Shown here piece after piece: positions 17,332-26,020 of a stretch of DNA of 64,000 bases (within the stretch, counting starts at the first letter, position 1; the number at the start of each line of letters is the position of its first letter). A program made the position numbers and the translations under genes. The notes beneath the pieces were generated by a model. That model searched no databases. It saw only the letters and a program-made list of their open reading frames with translations, and was not told the origin of the DNA. This stretch comes from Actinokineospora auranticolor (GTDB lineage: Bacteria > Actinomycetota > Actinomycetes > Mycobacteriales > Pseudonocardiaceae), in assembly GCF_002934265.1 (NCBI RefSeq), contig NZ_PTIX01000001.1, positions 186,001-250,000 of the forward strand, read 5' to 3'.

Positions 17332-18804
17332 TCACCAGGCGGCGGGCGCGTAGTCCTTGAGGAAGCAGCCGCGGATGTCCTCACCGGCTTCGCCGCGCAC
17401 GATCGGGTCGTACACCCGCGCCGCGCCGTCGACCAGGTCCAGCGGGGCGTGGAACCCCTCGTCGGCCAACCGCATCTTCGTCGGGTGTGGACGCTCGTCG
17501 GTGATCCAGCCGGTGTCCACGGCGGTCATCAGGATGCCGTCGGCGGAGAGCATCTCCTCAGCGCTGGTGCGGGTCAGCATGTTCAGCGCGGCCTTGGCCA
17601 TGTTGGTGTGCGGGTGGCCGGGGCCCTTGTAGGCGCGGCCGAACTGGCCCTCCATCGCCGAGACGTTGACCACGTACTTGCGCCGCGCCGCGGCCGCGGC
17701 CAGCGCCGGGCGCAGCCTGCTCACCAGGATGAACGGCGCGGTCTGGTTGCAGAGCTGCACCTCCAGCAGCTCCATCGCGTCCACCTCGTGCACGCGCTGC
17801 GTCCAGCTGTTCACCGGGTGCAGGTCCGGCACCAGCCCGCCCGCGTCGATCGCCGTGTTGTCCGCGATCCGCGCCGGGCTGGCCGACCCGGCGGTCAGCG
17901 CGAGCGCCGTCAGCGGGTGCACGTCGTGCGTGTGCGCCTCCACCGCGCCCACCAGGGCAGCCGGGTGCGCGGCGCTGGCGCGGCCGAGCGTGAGCACCTC
18001 CGGCAGCGGCCCGGGCGGCAGCGGCGCCGCCTCGGCGTCGGCCAGCGGCGCGTACGCACCGGGCGACCGCCGCACGGTCTGCGCCGCGTTGTTGATCAGG
18101 ATGTCCAGCGGCCCCTGCGCGGCCACCGCGTCGGCCAGCTCCACGACCTGCGCCGGGTCGCGCAGGTCGATGCCGACGACCCGCAGCCGGTGCAGCCAGT
18201 CGGCGGAGTCGGGCATCGCGGCGAACCGGCGCACGGCGTCGCGCGGGAACCGGGTGGTGATCGTGGTGTGCGCGCCGTCGCGCAGCAGCCGCAGCGCGAT
18301 GTACATGCCGATCTTGGCCCGACCCCCGGTGAGCAGGGCGCGGCGCCCGGTCAGGTCCGTGCGCGCGTCGCGGCGGGAGCGGTTCAGCTCCGCGCACGGC
18401 GGGCAGAGCTGGTGGTAGAAGGCGTCGACGACGTGGTAGCGCTGCTTGCAGGTGTAGCAGGAGCGGGCGCGCAGCAGCGTGCCCGCGCTGGCGCCGGGGG
18501 TGGCCGAGACCAGCGGGATGCCCTGGGTCTCGTCGTCGATGCGGTTCGGCGCCCCGGTCGCGGTGGCGGCCGTGACGGCCTCGTCGGCCGCGGTGACCGC
18601 CGCCCTCTTCGCCGCCTTGCGCCGCTGCCGCACGGACTTGTAGATGCCCGCTGTGGCCCGGCGCACGGCGACGGCGTCGGGGTGCTCGGTGGGCAGGTCG
18701 TTGACCTCGGCCAACACCGCCAGACAGGCACGCATGCGCTCGGGGTCGATCCCGGGCCCGTACTCCTCGTCCTGGTCCGCCGCCGTGTCCTGAACCGCTG
18801 TCAT
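17332..18804 (-). CDS. SDR-family oxidoreductase with N-terminal zinc ribbon
   Basis: 490 residues, about twice a normal SDR. Residues 1-100 are charged and helical; CYTCKQRYHVVDAFYHQLCPPC is a C-x2-C-x14-C-x2-C zinc-binding motif. A Rossmann domain follows with TGGRAKIGMYIAL (TGxxxxIG) and NNAAQ. The active-site segment reads NVSAMEGQF then HPHTNMAKAALNML: the Lys is present but Thr replaces the Tyr expected four residues before it. A long insertion (about 310-370) separates the halves. It may bind NAD(P) without standard SDR chemistry. The substrate is unknown. The gene is monocistronic. Confidence 0.75.
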   Translation of the reverse strand: MTAVQDTAADQDEEYGPGIDPERMRACLAVLAEVNDLPTEHPDAVAVRRATAGIYKSVRQRRKAAKRAAVTAADEAVTAATATGAPNRIDDETQGIPLVSATPGASAGTLLRARSCYTCKQRYHVVDAFYHQLCPPCAELNRSRRDARTDLTGRRALLTGGRAKIGMYIALRLLRDGAHTTITTRFPRDAVRRFAAMPDSADWLHRLRVVGIDLRDPAQVVELADAVAAQGPLDILINNAAQTVRRSPGAYAPLADAEAAPLPPGPLPEVLTLGRASAAHPAALVGAVEAHTHDVHPLTALALTAGSASPARIADNTAIDAGGLVPDLHPVNSWTQRVHEVDAMELLEVQLCNQTAPFILVSRLRPALAAAAARRKYVVNVSAMEGQFGRAYKGPGHPHTNMAKAALNMLTRTSAEEMLSADGILMTAVDTGWITDERPHPTKMRLADEGFHAPLDLVDGAARVYDPIVRGEAGEDIRGCFLKDYAPAAW

Positions 18805-18893
18805 GCCGCACTGCCCCCTGGTCGGTGAAACCCCATCACTGTAGATGCCGCCGAGGTGGTACCCATGCCCCGGGACCGACGAGGGGAGTGGCC

Positions 18894-19669
18894 GTGACCG
18901 AGGTGCGGGTGGACCGGGTGGGCGGGGTGGCGGTGCTGACCGTCGACGCGCCGTCGCTGAACCTCTACACCGCCGAGCTGCACGAGGACTTCGCCCGTGC
19001 CCTCGACGCCGTCGAGGCGGACCCGCCGCGCGCGGTGCTGGTCCGGGCCGAGGGCAAGGTCGTAAGCGGCGGGGTCGACGTGGCGCTGTTCGCGGCTCGG
19101 GGTCGGTCGAGGCGGCGCGGGCGCTGTTCGACACCATGATCGAGCTGCCGAACCGGATCGCGGCGCTGGACTGCCCGACCGTGTTCGCCGCGCACGGCCT
19201 GTGCCTGACCTGGGCGTTCGAGGTGGCGCTGGCCTGCGACCTGATCCTGGCCGCCCGGCAGGCCCGGTTCGGGCTGGTGGAGCGCGTCATCGGCCTCACC
19301 CCCACGATGGGCGGCACCCAGCGGCTGGCGGCCCGGGCCGGGGTGGGGCGGGCGAAGGAACTGGTGCTGACCGGCGACAAGTACGACGCGGACACCCTGG
19401 CGGGGTGGAACGTGGTCAACGAGGTGCTGCCGGAGGACGGGTTCGCCGCGGTGGCGCTGTCGTACGCGACGCTGCTGGCCGAGGGGCCGACGCGGGCGCA
19501 CGCGGCGACCAAGCGGGTGATCCGGCACTTCGAGGCGGGCGGGGTGGGGGAGGCGAACGCGCGCGTCGCGGGGATCGCGGCTGACCTGTTCGCGACCGAG
19601 GACCTGCGGGCCGCGGTGGCCTCGTTCCTGACAGACGGACCGGGCCGGGCCACCTTCACGGGCCGCTGA
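18894..19669 (+). pseudogene. Enoyl-CoA hydratase/isomerase gene with a frameshift
   Basis: The N-terminal 65 or so codons from GTG 18894 (GGGGAG upstream) give VGGVAVLTVDAPSLNLYTAELHEDF and RAVLVRAEGKVVSGGVDVALF. From about 19100 the crotonase fold continues only in another frame: SVEAARALFDTMIELPNRIAALDCPTVFAAHGLCL, VALACDLILAA, LTPTMGGTQRLAARAGVGRAKEL. One base is missing within the stretch 19095-19110 (near GGCTCGGGGTCGG). Restoring it gives a continuous protein of about 259 residues. Codon use is normal on both sides, so this is a recent mutation or a sequencing error. Confidence 0.8.
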
Positions 19670-20198
19670 GCCGGGTTGGCGCGTCCGGCCCCGGAGCCCG
19701 GCTGTGGTGCTCGCGGATGCTGAGCCGTTCGGATCGGCGCGAGCTGCGCGGGCCGGGCGGGTTGATCTTGGCATGCCTCCGGCCCCCGAAATCGATTCTA
19801 CCGGCGGCTACCGACGATTCGGCGCGGAGATGATCAAGGCTGTGGACAACTCGGTTCCGACGGGCGCGGAGAGGGCGCGGGGCGCAGTGGCGCCTCGGAG
19901 CGGTGGGGAGTGGGCGGTGCGCGTGGGGCAGGCAGTGCTGCGGGCGCGGTCAGAGAGGGGAAGCGCGGTGGTCGGGCGACATGCGCGGTGAAGGTGGGTC
20001 AGGGGCGTTGAGGTGGTGGGCGTGCGGTGAAGGCCGTGTTCGGGGAGACGCGAAGTAGGTGAACGGGGACGGATGCGGCCGGGCGATGCCCTGAACGCCG
20101 CGTCGAAGGGCGGGCGCGAGTGGGTGCGGCAGGGGGCCGGACAGCGCGAGGGCCGCCGTCCCCGGGAGTGGGTGCGGCGGCCCCGACGCGGGTGCGGC
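19670..20198. other. Gene-free interval with copy B of the 76-bp element
   Basis: No convincing coding potential is seen on either strand. It holds the repeat at 19775-19850 and a GC-rich tail toward the convergent gene at 20199. Confidence 0.5.
19775..19850 (+). repeat. 76-bp dispersed element, copy B, with DnaA box
   Basis: GCCTCCGGCCCCCGAAATC at the left end and GATGATCAAGGCTGTGGACAAC blocks at the right end match copies A and C at equal spacing. TGTGGACAA (19841-19849) is a perfect DnaA box. Confidence 0.85.
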
Positions 20199-20621
20199 TC
20201 AGCCCTCCTGGAGCTCGGCGAGCGCCGCCTTGACCTTCGACAGCTCGGCCTCGAGCTCCTCCATCCGCGCCCGGTGCTGCTCGCGCGCGGTGTCGAGGAC
20301 GGTCTCGATGGCCTTCGAGATGTCCTCGTGCAGCTCGGCGGCGGCACGGGACACCGCGGCCGCGGGGACCGTCAGGCCCTGCAGCAGCCGCTTGCCGCCC
20401 TGGGTGAGCTCGGCCTGCCACTCGCCCTCGGCGGTGCCGGTGACGGTGAGGGTCAGCTCCACGGTGCGGGTCTTCTTCGCGGTGCTCTGGGTGCGGGGCG
20501 CCCTCGGCTTCTTGGCGGGTGGCGCGGCCTGCTCCTCGGCCGCCTCGGGCTGCCCGGCCTCGGGGACCAACGGGGCGGCCGCCGAGGTCTCCGCCTGCTC
20601 GTTCTCAGTCTCGGTGGACAA
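20199..20621 (-). CDS. Hypothetical acidic protein with C-terminal coiled coil
   Basis: 140 residues. Residues 1-50 are disordered, Glu/Ala/Pro-rich and end in a basic KKPRAPRTQSTAKKTRT patch. The middle (VELTLTVTGTAEGEWQAELTQGGKRL) looks beta-rich, and the C-terminus (AVSRAAAELHEDISKAIETVLDTAREQHRARMEELEAELSKVKAALAEL, positions about 88-137) is a coiled coil. The start is TTG 20621, supported by GGGAG 6 nt upstream. No family name can be given with certainty; a nucleoid- or envelope-associated role would be speculation. Confidence 0.65.
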   Translation of the reverse strand: MSTETENEQAETSAAAPLVPEAGQPEAAEEQAAPPAKKPRAPRTQSTAKKTRTVELTLTVTGTAEGEWQAELTQGGKRLLQGLTVPAAAVSRAAAELHEDISKAIETVLDTAREQHRARMEELEAELSKVKAALAELQEG

Positions 20622-20780
20622 GATCCACTCCCTCTCACGACGCCTGGTGAATCCGCTGAATTAGAACACTCGTTCGCCTGTTCGACGCGGCCGGGGCAGG
20701 CATAGTCGATCGTCACCTGATCGGGCGTACCTCCCGTCAGGAGCCGAACCCGCAGGTCAGCGCCGTCTGATACTCGGGGG

Positions 20781-21986
20781 GTGACCACGGTGGGATGGGA
20801 TTCGGAGATCCAGCGGCTCGCGGCGGTGCGCGCGCTGCGGCTGCTCGACACACCGCGCGAGGAGCGCTTCGACCGCATCACCCGGCTGGCGCAGAGACTG
20901 CTCGGCGTGCCCATCGCGCTGGTGAGCCTGGTCGACGTGGACCGGCAGTGGTTCAAGTCCTGCGTGGGCCTCGAGGGGGAGAGCACCCCGCGCGACGTCT
21001 CCTTCTGCACGCACGCCGTCGCTGCGGGCACCCTGCTGGAGGTGTTCGACGCCACCGAGGACCCCCGGTTCGCCGACAACCCGCACGTGCTGGGCGACCC
21101 GTACATCCGCTTCTACGCGGGCCAGCCCATCGCCGCCCCCTCCGGCCACCTGGTCGGCACGCTGTGCGTGGTCGACCGGGTGCCGCGCAAGCTCACCCCC
21201 GCCGCCCGCCAGGACCTGCGCGACCTGGCCGCCTGGGTGGAGCTGGAGTGCACGGTCGTGCAGGCCCAGCAGTGGGAGACGACCCGCAGGGACTTCGTGT
21301 CCATGGTCAGCCACGAGCTGCGCACCCCGCTGACCTCGGTGAGCAGCTCGCTGGAGATGATCCTCTCCGGCGACTTCGGCGAACTCGACCCCGACATGCG
21401 ACCCCTGGTCCAGATCGCGGCCCGCAACGCCGAGCGCCTGGTCCGGCTGTCCACCGACGTGCTCGACCTGCAGCAGATGCGCCGCGGCCAGCTGCGGCTG
21501 CGCCTCGACGACATCGCGGTCATGGACGTCATCGAGTCCACGGTCGCCGCCGTCGCGCACGCCTCGCTGGAGGCCCGGGTGCGGATCGAGGTGGTGTGCG
21601 CGGACCAGGCGTACCTGCGCGGCGACGCCGACCGGCTGGTCCAGGTGCTGACGAACCTGCTGGCCAACGCGGTGCGGGTGTCGGCGGCCGGGTCGCGCGT
21701 CGAGGTGAGCTGCGAGCTGGTGGGGCAGTGGGCCACGATCGCCGTGCGCGACTCGGGGCCGGGCGTGCCGCCGGAGCGGCTGGAGGCGATCTTCGAGCCG
21801 TTCGTGCAGTTCGACATGCCGGTGCAGCGCACGGCGGGCAGCGCGGGCCTCGGCCTGGCGATCACCCGCGGCATCGTCGAGGCGCACGGCGGCCGGATCA
21901 CCGCGTTCCCCGCGGTCGGTGGCGGCAGCGTGTTCGAGGTGATGCTGCCCGCGAACGGCCCGTCCGACGACAAGCCCTGGTGGTAG
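20781..21986 (+). CDS. GAF-domain sensor histidine kinase, cytosolic
   Basis: 401 residues, no membrane segment. A GAF domain (about 10-160) has LLDTPREERFDRITRLAQRLLGVPIALVSLVD and FCTHAV, the type seen in phytochrome-like or redox/light sensors. HisKA follows with SMVSHELRTPLTSVSSSLEM and HATPase with NLLANAVRVS, DSGPGVP and GSAGLGLAITRGIVEAHGG. The gene starts at GTG 20781 after a run of G. No response regulator is adjacent, so it is an orphan kinase here. Confidence 0.85.
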   Translation: MTTVGWDSEIQRLAAVRALRLLDTPREERFDRITRLAQRLLGVPIALVSLVDVDRQWFKSCVGLEGESTPRDVSFCTHAVAAGTLLEVFDATEDPRFADNPHVLGDPYIRFYAGQPIAAPSGHLVGTLCVVDRVPRKLTPAARQDLRDLAAWVELECTVVQAQQWETTRRDFVSMVSHELRTPLTSVSSSLEMILSGDFGELDPDMRPLVQIAARNAERLVRLSTDVLDLQQMRRGQLRLRLDDIAVMDVIESTVAAVAHASLEARVRIEVVCADQAYLRGDADRLVQVLTNLLANAVRVSAAGSRVEVSCELVGQWATIAVRDSGPGVPPERLEAIFEPFVQFDMPVQRTAGSAGLGLAITRGIVEAHGGRITAFPAVGGGSVFEVMLPANGPSDDKPWW

Positions 21987-23210
21987 CTACTCGGTGTCCC
22001 TGAGCACCGCCCGCGCGGCCCGCCTGCCGGACACCAGCGCGCCCTGGATGGACGGGGTGTCGCGGTGGTCGCCGCACACGTAGATGCCGTCGCCCAGGGC
22101 CACCGGCTTGCGCAGCGACCCGTTGGCGACCGGGAGGGCGTGCGGGACGCGGTAGGTGCGCACGTGCCGCCACGCGCTCGTGTCCTGGTGGTACAGCTTC
22201 GCCAGGTGCGCCCGGACGGCCTCCTCGCCCGGGTCGTCCGGGCCGATCGAGGTGGACGAGACCAGCACGCCCCGGGGCGCGTACTCCGGGGCGGCGTTGG
22301 TGAGCACGACGGAGTTGGCCACGGGCCCGCGCCGCTCCGCGTCCACCACCAGCGCGCCGTCGGCGACCGGCGGGAAGTCGGCCAGGTGGTAGTGCGTGAC
22401 GCAGCCGCGCGTCGGCGTGTTCGGCACCCGGTCGCCGAGCAGCGACGCCGCCACGTGCCCGCCGACGGCGACGACCACCGACCGGGCGGTGACGGTGCCG
22501 AAGTCGCCGGTGACGCGTCCGGGGGCGACCTCCCGGATCGGGTAGCTGTACTGCACCGAGTCCGCGGGCATGCCCGCCGCGAGCTGGTCGGGGATGGCCC
22601 GCATGCCACCCGCGGGCACGCCGATCTCGCCGCGCGCGAGGCTGCGCACCACGAACTCGGCGAACCGGCTCGGCACGGTCAGGTCGGGGTCGAGGAAGAC
22701 ACCGGAGAGCAGCGGCCGCACGAACCGCTCCAGCACCGGCCCGGTGATGCCGTAGTTGGCCAGGCGGACGCGGAACGGGCGGTCGTCGCGGCCGCGCAGC
22801 GTGCGGGCGGAGGCAGCGGCCAGGGCGGCGGCGTACGCGCCGAGCATGGCCTTGCGCGGCAGCGAGCCGATCGGCGCCCTGAGCGTCTCCCGGAACCGGG
22901 CGGGCAGCCTGCGCGGGTCGGCGACGATGTGCAGGCCGTCGCGGTCGCTGACCAGCACCGCGGGCAGGAACGGCCGCAGGCGCAGCGCGTCGATGTCCAG
23001 CAACTCCCGGGCGGCCGGGTAGGCGGCGTTGAAGACCTGGAAGCCGCGGTCGAGCAGCAGCCCGTCCACCCGGTCGGTGCGGACCCGCCCGCCCGGGGCC
23101 TCGTCCGCCTCGACCACGACCACCTCGCGGCCCGCGTCGAGCAACGTCCGCGCCGCGGCCAGCCCCGCCAGCCCTGCCCCCACCACGACGGTGTCGGTTT
23201 CGATCGCCAC
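21987..23210 (-). CDS. FAD-dependent amine oxidase/phytoene-desaturase-like protein
   Basis: 407 residues. The Rossmann FAD motif VVVGAGLAGLAAARTLLDAG is at the N-terminus, with EADEAPGGRVRTD next; the C-terminal FAD contact is GIYVCGDHRDTPSIQGALVSGRRAA. The central part (RFVRPLLSGVFLDPDL) resembles NAD(P)-binding amino-oxidase family members of plastid/actinobacterial type. The substrate is unknown. GTG 23210 is preceded by TACGGT at 7 nt, suggesting a leaderless transcript. It is downstream of nat but separated by a hairpin. Confidence 0.8.
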   Translation of the reverse strand: MAIETDTVVVGAGLAGLAAARTLLDAGREVVVVEADEAPGGRVRTDRVDGLLLDRGFQVFNAAYPAARELLDIDALRLRPFLPAVLVSDRDGLHIVADPRRLPARFRETLRAPIGSLPRKAMLGAYAAALAAASARTLRGRDDRPFRVRLANYGITGPVLERFVRPLLSGVFLDPDLTVPSRFAEFVVRSLARGEIGVPAGGMRAIPDQLAAGMPADSVQYSYPIREVAPGRVTGDFGTVTARSVVVAVGGHVAASLLGDRVPNTPTRGCVTHYHLADFPPVADGALVVDAERRGPVANSVVLTNAAPEYAPRGVLVSSTSIGPDDPGEEAVRAHLAKLYHQDTSAWRHVRTYRVPHALPVANGSLRKPVALGDGIYVCGDHRDTPSIQGALVSGRRAARAVLRDTE

Positions 23211-23240
23211 GGGCGCAACCGTAGTTGAGCGGTGTGGTCC

Positions 23241-23263
23241 GGGTGGCCGTCGACAGGCCACCC
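23241..23263 (-). terminator. Hairpin after nat
   Basis: GGGTGGCC (23241-23248) pairs with GGCCACCC (23256-23263) around a 7-nt loop, 9 bp beyond the nat stop on the minus strand. Confidence 0.45.
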
Positions 23264-23272
23264 GTCCGGGGC

Positions 23273-24091
23273 TCACGGCAGCGCGGCGACGATCTTCGCG
23301 GTGTCCTCGGCGGAGAGCCGCAGCCCGAAGCGCTCGCGCAGCAGGGCGGGGACCTCGGCGTCGGTGACCTCCGAGCGCTCCTCGGCGCCGTCGGGGCGCA
23401 CGAGGGTCAGGACCCGGTCGTTGAGGTTGAGCCGCCAGTCGTCGGTGATCCGCCCGAGGTAGACGCGGCCGACGAACGGCGAGCGCGGGTGCGTGGAGAT
23501 GAAGTGGTTGGCGACCACGACGTCCACCTGGTGGTGGGGCTCGTCGGTGAACCGGTAGAGCGGGAACCAGTGGTCGACGCGGTGGCGGGCGAGCAGCCAC
23601 CGGCCCGGCGCGGGTTCGCGGGTGACCCGGTAGCGGGTGCCGCTCTGCACGACCTCGGCGCCGTCGACGAGCGGGACCGGCTCGGTCGGGCCGTCGTTGC
23701 CGAAGCCGACGTCGGTCAGGTAGGTCCCGCCGTCGAGGTGGACGAGCAGGGTCATGTGGGTGCGCGGCCGGGGCCGGGGCGCGTCGAGGTCGGTGCGGGC
23801 GATCAGGCGGGTCACGGTGAACCCGAGCCGCTCCACGGCGGCGCCGTAGAGGAGGTTCTGCTCGTAGCAGTAGCCGCCGCGCCCGCCCCGGACGAGCTTG
23901 GCCTGGATCGCGTCGAGGTCGACGTCGACACCGCGGCCGAGCACGACGTCCAGGTTCTCGAACGGGAGGCTGAGCGCGTGCGCGCGGTTGACCCGCGTCA
24001 GCGTCGCAGGCGACACGGGGAGGTCCCCGGTCACCCCGATGCGCTCGAGGTACGCGTCGAGATCGAGCCGGTCACTCTGCCATTCGTCCAC
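23273..24091 (-). CDS. nat: Arylamine N-acetyltransferase
   Basis: 272 residues, normal for the family. The Cys-His-Asp triad is visible as Cys75 (RGGYCYEQN), His112 (RTHMTLLV) and Asp127 (LTDVGFG); PFENLD near 43-49 is the usual N-terminal motif. It transfers acetyl from acetyl-CoA to arylamines; homologs also work in ansamycin macrocycle closure, but no PKS is nearby. GTG 24091 is the start. It is transcribed on its own, downstream of a two-component pair. Confidence 0.92.
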   Translation of the reverse strand: MDEWQSDRLDLDAYLERIGVTGDLPVSPATLTRVNRAHALSLPFENLDVVLGRGVDVDLDAIQAKLVRGGRGGYCYEQNLLYGAAVERLGFTVTRLIARTDLDAPRPRPRTHMTLLVHLDGGTYLTDVGFGNDGPTEPVPLVDGAEVVQSGTRYRVTREPAPGRWLLARHRVDHWFPLYRFTDEPHHQVDVVVANHFISTHPRSPFVGRVYLGRITDDWRLNLNDRVLTLVRPDGAEERSEVTDAEVPALLRERFGLRLSAEDTAKIVAALP

Positions 24092-24171
24092 GTGCGTCCC
24101 CCAACCCAGTGACAACCCATACCTAAAGTAGTGATCCTGGGCCGTGGTGCCACCAATGGGCGACGCAGATC

Positions 24172-25203
24172 TCAGGTGGGCAGCGTGATCCGGATGCGGC
24201 AGCCGCGGGACGAGTCCACCACCGCGATGGTGCCGCCGTGCAGGTCCACCACCCAGCGGGCGATGGACAGGCCCAACCCCGTGCCGCCGCCCCGGGCGCG
24301 CTCGCCCCGGGTGAAGCGCTGGAAGACCAGGTCGCGCTCGGCCACCGCGATGCCCGGGCCGTCGTCGCGGACCTCCAGCAGCACCCCGGCCTGCGAGCGG
24401 GCGGCGACCAACCGGACCTCGCCGTCCGGCGGGCCGTGCCGCACGGCGTTGTCGACCAGGTTGACCAGCACCTGGTGCAGCCGCTCCCGGTCGGCCACGA
24501 CCAGCTCGGCGTTGTCCGCGACCCGGGTGCTGAACCGCGCCGAGCGGCCCGCCGCGACCGCGTTGACCTTCGCCTCGGCCACCACCTCGGTGAACAGCTG
24601 CCCGACCGCGACCGGCTCCTGGTCGAGCTGGTGGGCGCCCGCGTCGATGCGCGAGAGGTCCAGCAGTTCGGTCACCAGCCTGCCCAGCCGCTCGGTCTGC
24701 GCCAGCGCGGTGCGCATGGTCGCCGGGTCGGCCTCGCTGATGCCGTCGACCACGTTCTCCAGCACCGCCTGCAGCGCCGCGATCGGGGTGCGCAGCTCGT
24801 GCGAGACGTTGGCGATCAGCTCCCGGCGGTGCCGGTCGGCGGCGTCGAGGTCGGCGCTCATCTGGTTGAACGCCCGGCCCAGCTCGCCCACCTCGTCTCG
24901 GGCGGTCACCCGGACCCGGCGCGAGTAGTCGCCGCGGGCCATCGCGCGGGCCGCCGCGGTCATCTCGCGCAGCGGCCGGGTCATGCCGTGCGCCAGGATC
25001 TGCGAGACGACCAGCGCGCCGACGATGGCGGTGATCGAGGTGTTCGTCGGGATCCAGCCGATCATCAGCCAGAAGTAGGACAGCCCGGCGCTGCCGGAGA
25101 ACACCAGCAGGATGCCCAGCTTCAGCTTGATCGAGCGGACCGGGTCGAGGGGGCGCGGCAGCCAGTCGGCCAGGGTGCTCAGCCGCGCCCGCAACCCGCT
25201 CAC
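24172..25203 (-). CDS. Sensor histidine kinase with minimal extracytoplasmic loop
   Basis: 343 residues. Two membrane segments (about 27-50 and 58-75) are joined by a very short loop (IGWIPTNTS), so the signal is probably sensed in the membrane. HAMP follows (MTRPLREMTAAARAMARGDYSRRVRV), then HisKA with IANVSHELRTPIAALQAVLENV and HATPase with NLVDNAVRHGPP, DDGPGI and GGTGLGLSIARWVVDLHGG. Its GTG overlaps the regulator stop (GTGA), so the pair is translationally coupled. Confidence 0.88.
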   Translation of the reverse strand: MSGLRARLSTLADWLPRPLDPVRSIKLKLGILLVFSGSAGLSYFWLMIGWIPTNTSITAIVGALVVSQILAHGMTRPLREMTAAARAMARGDYSRRVRVTARDEVGELGRAFNQMSADLDAADRHRRELIANVSHELRTPIAALQAVLENVVDGISEADPATMRTALAQTERLGRLVTELLDLSRIDAGAHQLDQEPVAVGQLFTEVVAEAKVNAVAAGRSARFSTRVADNAELVVADRERLHQVLVNLVDNAVRHGPPDGEVRLVAARSQAGVLLEVRDDGPGIAVAERDLVFQRFTRGERARGGGTGLGLSIARWVVDLHGGTIAVVDSSRGCRIRITLPT

Positions 25204-25886
25204 TCCGGCACCTCCAGCGCGTAGCCGACACCGTGCACGGTGCGGATCAGGTCGGCGCCCAGCTTGCGCCGCAGCGCCTTGACGTGGCTGTCGACGGTAC
25301 GGGTGCCCGCCGCCTCGCCCCAGCCCCAGATCTCGGCCAGCAGCCGCTCGCGGGGCTGCACCGCGCGCGGCCGGGCCGCCAGGTACGCCAGCAGGTCGAA
25401 CTCGATCGGGGTCAGGTGCGCGGGCGTGCCGCCCCGGCGGACCCGGCGCTGCACCGCGTCCACCTCCAGGTCGCCGACCACCAGCGGCGCCCCGGCCGGG
25501 TCGGCGTGCGCGGCCCGGTCCACCCGGCGCATCAACGCGTGCACCCGCGCCACCAGCTCGCGCGGGGAGAACGGCTTGGTCATGTAGTCGTCGGCGCCGA
25601 CGCCCAGGCCGACCAGCAGGTCGGTCTCGTCGTCACGCGCGGTGAGCATGAGCACCGGCACCGGGCGCTGCGCCTGCACCCGGCGGCACACCTCCAGGCC
25701 GTCGAAGCCGGGCAGCATCACGTCGAGGACCACCAGGTCGGGCCGGTGCTCGGCGGCCGCGGCCACCCCCGACGGGCCGTCGTGGGCCAGGTCGACCTCG
25801 AACCCCTCCGCGCGCAACCGCGCGGCCACCGACTCGGCGATGGTCTGCTCGTCCTCGACCACCAGCACCCGACGCTTGTTCCCCAT
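25200..25886 (-). CDS. OmpR-family response regulator
   Basis: 228 residues. Receiver with VVEDEQTIAES, phospho-acceptor Asp in VVLDVMLPGFDG and Lys in YMTKPFSPREL; winged-helix domain with LTPIEFDLLAYLAARP, TVDSHVKALRRKLG and IRTVHGVGYAL. ATG 25886 is preceded by TACAGT (8 nt spacing), and four 11-bp-phased GTGTG-like units lie further upstream, consistent with autoregulation. It is divergent from hrpA. Regulon unknown. Confidence 0.88.
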   Translation of the reverse strand: MGNKRRVLVVEDEQTIAESVAARLRAEGFEVDLAHDGPSGVAAAAEHRPDLVVLDVMLPGFDGLEVCRRVQAQRPVPVLMLTARDDETDLLVGLGVGADDYMTKPFSPRELVARVHALMRRVDRAAHADPAGAPLVVGDLEVDAVQRRVRRGGTPAHLTPIEFDLLAYLAARPRAVQPRERLLAEIWGWGEAAGTRTVDSHVKALRRKLGADLIRTVHGVGYALEVPE

Positions 25887-25894
25887 GGGTGGTG

Positions 25895-25947
25895 ACTGTA
25901 AGCAATCGGTGTGCGTTTCGGTGGTGTCCGGTGTGAACGTTGTGTGG
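25895..25947 (-). promoter_or_regulatory. Promoter and phased operator of the OmpR-type regulator
   Basis: TACAGT on the minus strand (25895-25900) is the -10 candidate. GTGTGC at 25909, GGTGGT at 25920 (degenerate), GTGTGA at 25931 and GTGTGG at 25942 form an 11-bp series, the phase used by OmpR-family dimers. Confidence 0.45.
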
Positions 25948-26020
25948 AGGTGCACAGCTCACCGGGCACGGGGAAACCGGGATGAAGCGCACCGGGGGCA
26001 TTGCCTACGCTGGTAGGGAG

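Noticed and set aside
19704-19991. 95-codon open frame after the enoyl-CoA hydratase
   Set aside because: It runs through copy B of the 76-bp repeat and has no protein-like composition.
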